Part shown: positions 57,490 to 64,000 of the stretch, piece after piece
Position numbering within the stretch: position 1 is the stretch's first letter
Layout of the letters: each line of letters begins with the position of its first letter
The notes under the pieces: generated by a model
The model's database searches: none
What the model was told of the DNA's origin: nothing
The model's input: the letters and a program-made list of their open reading frames with translations, nothing else
Source: Luscinia megarhynchos
Taxonomy: Eukaryota; Chordata; Aves; Passeriformes; Turdidae
DNA length: 64,000 bases
NCBI GenBank assembly: GCA_034336665.1
Contig: CM067568.1
Location: 9,817,165 to 9,881,164 of the forward strand
Direction: 5' to 3'
Program-made: the position numbers and the translations under genes

Positions 57490-60400
57490 GCTACAGTATG
57501 TTTATTTGTCACTGCCAAATGCACACAACTGTTCCCAGCAACACCGAGGGGGAAATGGAGATACCGGGACCTGGATTCCACCCCACAGATGCAGCAGGAT
57601 CTCCTCCCCGTCCCCAGGGATGGGGCAGGCTCAGACCCGCAGGCAGCACTGAGAGCAGGACTGGGAATGGCTCTTATTTTGTTGGAAGGGCTTTTCCTAA
57701 AGGAGGAGAGGTGTTCTGAAGGAGAGCAGCACCTTCCTGCCCCCCGGCAGAGCCCGCGGTGGCAGGGCAGCCGCGCCATGGCCCCTGCCTGCGGCACGTT
57801 GTGCTCCAGGAGGTTGCCGATCTTCAGGGCGGGCTGCAGTGCCCGCAGAGGCGTCCAGTTCCTGCATCAGGGCCTGGCTGAAGCCGTCCGTGCTCAGCCT
57901 GGGCATGGAGGAGGCAGAAATAGAGGAGAAGGTGTTAGATCCTGTGGGGAGGGAGGTGCTGAAGCAGCCGCGATGCCGCTGCCGCCCTGCCTGTCCCGCA
58001 GCATCCTCTCCCCAGCTCGGGAATGCTGGGCGGGCGTGGCAGGGGCCGTGGCAGGGCCCTGAGCCCAGGCTCCGCAGCGGGCAGGCGGGATGCCGGAGCT
58101 GCCGGCAGAGCTGCAGGACGCCGTGGGCTCCCAGCTCGTTGTCACTCAGGCGCAGGCAGCTGAGACGGGGCCCTGCAGCAGCAGGCGCCCGACAGCCGGC
58201 AGCTGCCCAGCCTGTGGCACCGAGGGAAAAGGGGCCCGGAGGGCTTTGGCCTCTGCTCGGGGAGCTGGCCAGGTGGGAAGGAGGAAGCTGTGGATAGGAA
58301 GGAAGTAGCAGTTCCCCGTCTTGCAGCCCCTTTACCGCAGTGTCTGCAGTAGGCAGGCACAGTGCTGCAGCCTCTCACACAGCAGCTCCATGCCAGTATC
58401 GTGCAGCCCCTTGCTGAAGGACAAATCCAGCTCCTCCAGGCGTGTGTTGGTGCTCAGCACAGCGGCCAGGTCCTCACAGCAGGCGCTGGTGATGCAGGAA
58501 TACCGCAGTCCGATGGGAACCCCTGGGAAAGACCCTCGGATCCTCCAGCGTGCACTCACTGCCATCCCGCCACGGTGGCGGTCCCCACCCTGGTGCCACA
58601 ACCTTGGAGCTCCTTGCCCTGGAAGAGTGGGACACGGGCACAGTGCCACCCCAGGAGGATCCCCTGGGTCGCCTCCCGAGCTCTCGGGTCCGAGATGCCC
58701 TCGGGATGCTGAGGTTGCTCACCGCAGGATGCGCAGGCAGCAGCCCGGAGCCCTCAGCCCCTCACAGAGGAGGCGCACGCCGCTGTCACCCAGCGAGCTG
58801 TCAGCCAGCTCCAGGCGGGCCAGGCCAGGCTGCTCCGCCAGCAGCGCTGCCAGCTCCGCGCAGCAGCTCTCGGACAGCTGGCACCACTGCAGCCTGCAGG
58901 AGAGCACGGGCTCAGCACACCTCACCTCTTCTGGCTGCTCACCCGTCCACCAAACCCGAGGGACAGCACCCACCCCCGGGTAAACAGGGCCTGGCCTCTC
59001 CTGGCCACTTGCCAATGTCCCCAGGGAGCAGCAGGGCAGCACCAGCCCCCTCAGGCACTGTGGTTGGGGTGTCCCCACCCAGAGCCCAGATCCCAGCCCG
59101 CTCGGGGCTCCCCGTGCGTCTCTCCCCGGAGCACCTGCAGGGCGCTGTCCCGGCGCTCAGAGCCCGGCAGAGCCGGCGGATGGGGCAGGGCAGCTCCTCC
59201 CGCTGCCGCACGACCAGGGCACCGGGAAGTGCTCCGGCTGCCGAGACTGCAGAGCTGCAGGGGAACAGAGCCGCGGGGCAGCACAGCCCTCAGCAGCGCC
59301 AGCAGCTCCCGGCTGCGACAGCGGCACACAGCCCCCCACCCCGAGCAGAGCCTCCAGCGCACGGGAGGGCTCCTCCGGAGGGACCTCTGTGGCTTTGGAG
59401 GGGGGAAGGACCTCGAGCATTGCTGCTGCACGAACCCGGGGAGATGGAAGGTGAGTCACAGGGTGCACTTAACATTCCAGCACCAGGGATCTCCCTTTGG
59501 GGGAGAAGGGGGACAGGAAGCCAGAGCGACAGCTGGGCACAGAAGCTCCATCACCATCAATCCCACGGTGGCAGCGGATGGAGGAGCCCATGTATTCCTT
59601 ATTCTCGCCAAGAATAAATAAATCCTCTGTAGAGGATTTATTACCCAGGGAAAGGCCAAGCTGGTGTTCAGGAGGCAAGAGCTGAATCATCCTTCTGGGC
59701 AGAGAAAGAGAAATCTTTGCAGTTTTGAGTCATTAAACAAGGAGAAGCAGAACTTACCAAGGCACTGACGCATCCAGCTCTGCCTCAGGATCCTGCCATT
59801 GGAAGGAGCATCCCTGGAGGGAGACACAGCCCAGTGCAGCCCAGTGCTGGATGCAGAAGGAAAGAGCCATCTGGTCATACAGCGTCAGCTTGGTGTCCTG
59901 CAAGTCCAGGTCAGTGAAATGACTCAATACACTTCATGTGAAGTTCTTCTTATTCATCTTGAACAAGAAGTGGAAAGTATCCATCTCTGAAACCTTCAGT
60001 GCTTGGCCAGGGAGGGAGAGGCCTCTGTGCCTCCCCTGAAGCCACTCCAGCAGTTCTTCCCTGGCTCGTGCTGAAATTCTGCACCCAATGGTTTTGTCCA
60101 TGTACTCTATGGATTTCTGGCTGACCAGACCAAAGAGGAATCAATCTCACTGTTACGTTCAGATCCTTTCTGGACTTGTTGTAGCTTTCCAATAATTTAT
60201 TTACATCCTTCTCAAGCTTCCCCAAACTGCTGGCCATTTCCCCATCATCCTCCAGAACATAAAACATTGCTGCGAAAAACTCCTGGAGGTGCAGGTGGAT
60301 GAAGGCATAGACACTCCCATGGTCCTCTCCTTCCCTTGGGATCCTTTCATTGAGGAAGAAGGGGAGAAGACTTGGCTGGTCCAAGCCACAGTCCTTGATT

Positions 60401-61543
60401 TCCTTCTCCTCAAAGAGGACCTTGTGCTTCCAGATACCCTCAGCAGCCAAGGAGCAAAGCTGGAGTAGGAACTGCTGGAGGACCTGGGGGTTGTCCCTGT
60501 CCCTGTGCTTCAGGATTTGGGAGAGGTAGAACATTATCATCCCTGTGGTGGTTTTGGAGCAGTCAAGGAGGTTTTTCTTCCCACAAAGCTCTTGTTCAAG
60601 GACAGTGCAGGTGGTCCAGCCCATGACAGGAATGACACACAAGCTATAGAGGATCTCGTTGCCTCTGGCAAATCTGAAGGCCACATCTGCTTTGTTGGAG
60701 TTGCCCCATGGAAATACTCCTTCCTCCCGGCTGCTGAAAATCCCAGTATCTCCACATAATACTCACCCTTCAGGCACTGCCTCAGCCTCCCAAGAGCCGC
60801 TGGCCTCACGGTGATGAGCAAAGAGGCTTTGGGGAGTGCAGTCTTCTTCAACAAGCGCATCAGGGTGAGCTCCAGTGGCTTCACCTCCCTGTGCTCAGAG
60901 CTCAGCTCAGCTTGGGGCTGAACCAAGGAAAACCCCAGGGCCTCGAAGCCATCAAAAATGAACAGGATCTTCTTCTGGCCATCCAGGATCTTCCCAGCTG
61001 GCACTCGCAGGCCAGGACAGCACTGTGAAACCAGCTCTGCCATGCTGGCTTCCATGGGAAGGACCATGGCTTTGCAGTCAATGCAGAAGACAAAGTCAAA
61101 CTGGGTGTGCAGTGTCCCTTCTCCCCACTCCATCATCACCTTCCTGACCATCGTTGTCTTCCCCGTGCCCGGGGCCCCCACCAGCACCACGACCTGCGGG
61201 GTTTGCCGTCTCTGTCGGGTTCAAACAGCGCAGTGCTGATGGTGCTGCTGGGGGTGGGGGCGGTGGCTGCTCTGCTGCCGGTGCTGGTGCGTCCCTGGCT
61301 GGTCCCCACAGCTCCATCCTTGGCTCCCTGCTTGCTCCAAGGCTCCCTGGTGATGCTCAGGCTGGTGAAGCGGCTGTGGAAGGACAGGCTCTCCCTGGCA
61401 CCGGTGCCCAGCTCCCTGTCCTGGGGGGACTCCCGGGCCATGTGCTCTCTGCTGTCCCATCTGTGCCCTGTGCTGATGAGGAGCAGGGTCAGCCCCCAGC
61501 CCAGACAAATTCCCCCACCAGCCCATCCCTGCTCCTGACACAC
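57490..61543 (-). pseudogene. NACHT-LRR (NLRP-type) sensor gene, nearly complete but frameshifted
   Basis: Minus strand. A large exon (about 61543-59758) holds the linker, then the NACHT domain: P-loop GAPGTGKTT (61178-61152), Walker [12 protein letters not shown] (about 60970-60940), [23 protein letters not shown] and FIHLHLQEFFAA; donor GTAAGT at 59757. LRR exons: about 59245-59100, 58893-58733 (RLQWCQLSESCCAEL), 58522-58336 (RLEELDLSFSKGLHDTGM), 58211-about 58063 (LRLSDNELGAHG), last exon from 57898 (LSTDGFSQALMQELDA). AATAAA at 57506-57501. Breaks: one base missing before the P-loop, shifts near 60710 and 60130, a TGA near 59938, no GT donor after the fourth LRR exon, an extra G in the last exon. 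No PYD, CARD or other N-terminal domain found. Cytosolic NLR by family; inactive as given, or partly misassembled. Source of the duplicated tails elsewhere. Confidence 0.8.
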
Positions 61544-61861
61544 CAGCAGCCCCTTCTATCAATGCCCAGTGCTTTCCTCAGTCTGGCACTAAGGACATCA
61601 TTTTTGAGGATTTGGGGACTCTGGTCAGTTCTTCTTCATGGTTCTGATCCTGACCTATCAACTCTTGTTTTATCATCCTCATCCACCTGGGAACAAATGC
61701 AACTGCCCGGGGCTGCCTGCAGCCTCTGACTCACGCTCCAGGGGACAAAGGCACTGTCCCTGGGCTCCAGAGCACAGATCTCCCCAGAAATATCCTTAAT
61801 CCCCATCCCAGGAGGAAAGAATCTGCCCAGCTGGCTGCTGGAAAGCGCTGAGAGCACTGGG

Positions 61862-61906
61862 TGAGCTTTAAGGTCACTTCCAACCCAAACCATTCTGTGA
61901 TTTGAA
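61862..61906 (+). repeat. CR1 LINE 3'-end fragment
   Basis: ctttaaggtcacttccaacc followed by caaaccattctgtgattt matches the conserved CR1 3' end. Confidence 0.7.
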
Positions 61907-62719
61907 ACAACACATTTATGGAGGAATTACAAGCCCATGTAATTCACTGCAGGGATGAGCTGCCTGGACAGAGCTGGTGACCCTCTGACTCATTGATAGG
62001 AGTGCCCAGGACTGAACTCAGAGCCCAGGCCCATGCCAGCCAGTGGGGAGGCTCCAGGTAAGGCTGCTCAGCATTCCAGGCTATTTATAGTACCCCAGGG
62101 GGAGCAGGGCTTGGATTTTCATTGCAAGGACTTCTTCCTGCCAGGCAAACCCACCTTGGCTGCTGCTGCAAGTCATTCCACTGTGAGAAATGTCCCTCAT
62201 CCTGCTTTCCCAGGAGTCTGAGGTAAGGACAAATGGTGCTGCCCAAACGGCCACAGGGTTTTGCTGCTGTGTGGCCTTCTTCCCCTCTCCAGCGGTGGGT
62301 GGGCTGTAACTGGGGCTCTAGGAAAGGAGAGACGCTCCTTTAGGATGCTCAGGGATGAAAGGGGTGCGAGCCTGTGCTGTGACCTGCTCTCCTGGTTTGC
62401 CTACTCCACTTTATGAACACCTGTGGGTGCCTTATGGGCAGCTGTGTCTGGATTAGGAGGGGGTAACCCTCTCGATGAGTTTGTTTTCTGTGAGTGATGG
62501 TTTTCCTTTCATGATGGGGAAAAAAAAAAGCTTCAGGATGACGTGTTTAGCAAAGCTGCCTGTGAGGGATATCAGGAAAGGGGGAAAGGATGTTTTAAGG
62601 CACATTGGGAGTTAAGTACTCCTTATGGATTCCTTATTTCCCTGCTCAGAGCCAGACAGCACATTGTCCCTCCTGCTTGCAGTATGTCAAATAACTCTGG
62701 GGGTAACTGTTTCTCTTTA
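61907..62719. other. Non-coding flank right of the NLR gene
   Basis: Mixed-composition DNA with an A-run at 62519-62529. No gene recognised, although the missing 5' exon or promoter of the NLR gene could lie here. Confidence 0.4.
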
Positions 62720-62975
62720 AAGGAAATGGTCTCAAGCTCTGCCAGGGGAGATTTAGATCTAATATTGGGGAAAATTCCTTCACTGAAAGGGTTGTCCAGT
62801 CCTGGCACAGCTGTCCAGGGCAGTGGAAGAGTCCCCATCCCTGGAGGGATTTAAAAGCCATGTGGATGTGGCCCTTGGGGACATGGGACAGTGATGGCCT
62901 TGAGCAGTGCTGGGGAATGCTTGGAATTTATAATCTCAGAGGGCTTTCCCAACCTGAACAATTCCATGATTCTGT
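62720..62975 (+). repeat. CR1 LINE 3' fragment
   Basis: About 250 bases with the CR1 hallmarks in order: the gggttgtccagtcctggcac block, ccatccctggagggatttaa, gggacatgggacagtgatgg, ctcagagggctttcccaacc, ccatgattctgtg. 5' truncated as is usual. Supports an avian or other sauropsid genome. Confidence 0.85.
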
Positions 62976-64000
62976 GTTCCTTCCCAAGGATGCTGCTGCC
63001 ACCAACATGCCCCTGTGGGTTTTACAAGGGGGAGCTCCCCGGGAGCCAGGGCTGTCCTTATCCCTGCTAACTCCTCCTGGGAAGTGCTGTGAGCTGAGAG
63101 CGAGGCGGCAAATCCAGCAGCACCGTTTCTAAAGGTTTCCAACTCCCTCTGACCTTGAAAAAGCCATTTTCACCTTGCTGTGTCTCAGCCAGGGTTGCTG
63201 CTCGCTGTGCCTGCGCTGCCTCAGGGGGGATGTGACTCTGCCACGGGGAGATGGGGGAAGTTTATTGTTTTTACAGCTTCCTACCTCAGTTAAAACAACC
63301 CCCCCAATAAAAGTTTACATTCAGAATTTAACTATAACGTGAATTTCAGTCCGAGGGGTGTGAGAGCGTCACGTGGGGCTGTTTATCTCCCAAGGCAGAG
63401 GCAGAGTGTGTGAACACAAGGAAACCGCTGCCGGAACCCCTGGCCTCAGCTCCTCCAGGCTCTGGGGACAAGACCCGGCATTTCCCACTTGCAGGAGGCT
63501 CCCTCCCTCCCTCCTCCTGCCACCTTGAGGATATTCCTTCCTGACAGAGAAGCAGCAAAGGGATTTTACTAGGGAAGCAGTGGTTTGGGGGTGTCACCTG
63601 CATTAAACCGTGGATTTCCATCAGATTTGCAGGAATTCAGCCCCTCTGCTGCTGTCAGTAGATCAGCTGATTTGGGAGGCCTTAGGAAGGAGAAGCAGCT
63701 GTTTGGAGCCATGGAAAGGTCCTGGCTGTGCCTGGCACAAGTGTCTGAAAGAGCAGGGAATGCTGGCACTGCTGGGTGCAGGAGCAGACAGGGAACAGAG
63801 GGAACATCAGCATCAGCCACAGCTAATCCTGTCCGTGCCAGCCTGTCTGAGCCCAGCTGGCTCTGGAGCCAAGGACTACGGAAGGAATAACCTTGCTCAT
63901 CCCTGCCCCGAGGGGGTGTGGGTAGCTGCATCCCAAAGCAATCCCTGAAAGCACAGCCTGTCCTGGGAGATTTGGGTTCTTGCATCCAACCCTCATTCTG
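62976..64000. other. Unannotated right flank
   Basis: About 1 kb in which I see no gene, LTR or conserved exon. AATAAA-like sequence at 63305-63310 without an attached coding region. The short open frames at 63585-63948 overlap in different frames and show no recognisable domain. Confidence 0.4.

Noticed and set aside
61544..62230. Possible N-terminal (PYD or CARD) exon of the NLR gene
   Set aside because: No frame on the minus strand with a death-fold pattern could be recognised.
1..64000. tRNA, rRNA or other structured RNA genes
   Set aside because: No cloverleaf or rRNA-like segment seen; the primer-binding-site sequences only resemble tRNA ends because they pair with them.

Overview
The window looks like avian nuclear DNA, most likely from a songbird or related bird. 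The support is CR1-type LINE 3' ends near 61.9 and 62.9 kb, several bird-type endogenous retroviruses, very GC-rich genes with introns mostly of 70-150 bases, and host genes of vertebrate immune families. It is an immune-gene cluster built by segmental duplication and broken up by retroviruses. No RNA gene, CRISPR array or bacterial feature was seen.

Host genes. Three tandem plus-strand genes (A 23204-27639, B 37968-42430, C 52690-57131; spacings 14764 and 14722 bases) encode a WC1/CD163-like receptor. It has a signal peptide, seven SRCR domains with one phase-1 exon each, one transmembrane segment and a tyrosine-rich cytoplasmic tail, in 13 exons and about 984 residues by exon arithmetic. 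The first exon and promoter of a fourth gene lie inverted at the left edge (minus strand, start codon at 60-58). As given, A, B and C each carry small frameshifts, mostly in GC-rich exons, so they are either young pseudogenes or real genes with consensus errors. Each SRCR unit also carries the 3' end of a NACHT-LRR (NLR) gene in the opposite orientation. The only copy with a NACHT domain is at the right end (minus strand, 61543-57490), tail-to-tail with gene C.

Layout. 1-3876: inverted unit (SRCR exon 1 and promoter, NLR tail, SRCR 3' UTR). 3877-12501: degenerate provirus ERV-1 (minus) containing a class II gag element. 12502-13504: plus-strand piece of the ERV-3 family. 13505-20698: ERV-2 (minus), class II-like pol with an env TM remnant carrying a CX6CC motif. 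20699-28111: NLR tail, promoter, gene A and the NLR 3' end. 28112-33032: ERV-3 (minus). 33033-36290: inverted NLR and SRCR pieces plus a solo LTR. 36291-42903: promoter B, gene B and the NLR 3' end. 42904-51010: second copy of ERV-3, inverted pieces and solo LTR. 51011-57131: promoter C and gene C. 57490-61543: NLR gene. 61544-64000: flank with CR1 fragments.

How the parts may work together. The SRCR proteins would be surface pattern-recognition or co-receptor molecules signalling through tail tyrosines (one YEEL and two YDDV sites), and the NLR would be a cytosolic sensor. The repeat history can be read: the solo LTR, ERV-3 and an inverted repeat are shared by the segments leading to B and C but absent before A, so they predate the last duplication. 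SRCR domains 1 and 2 differ strongly between copies while domains 3 and 4 are nearly identical, the pattern expected of a diversifying, partly homogenised receptor family.
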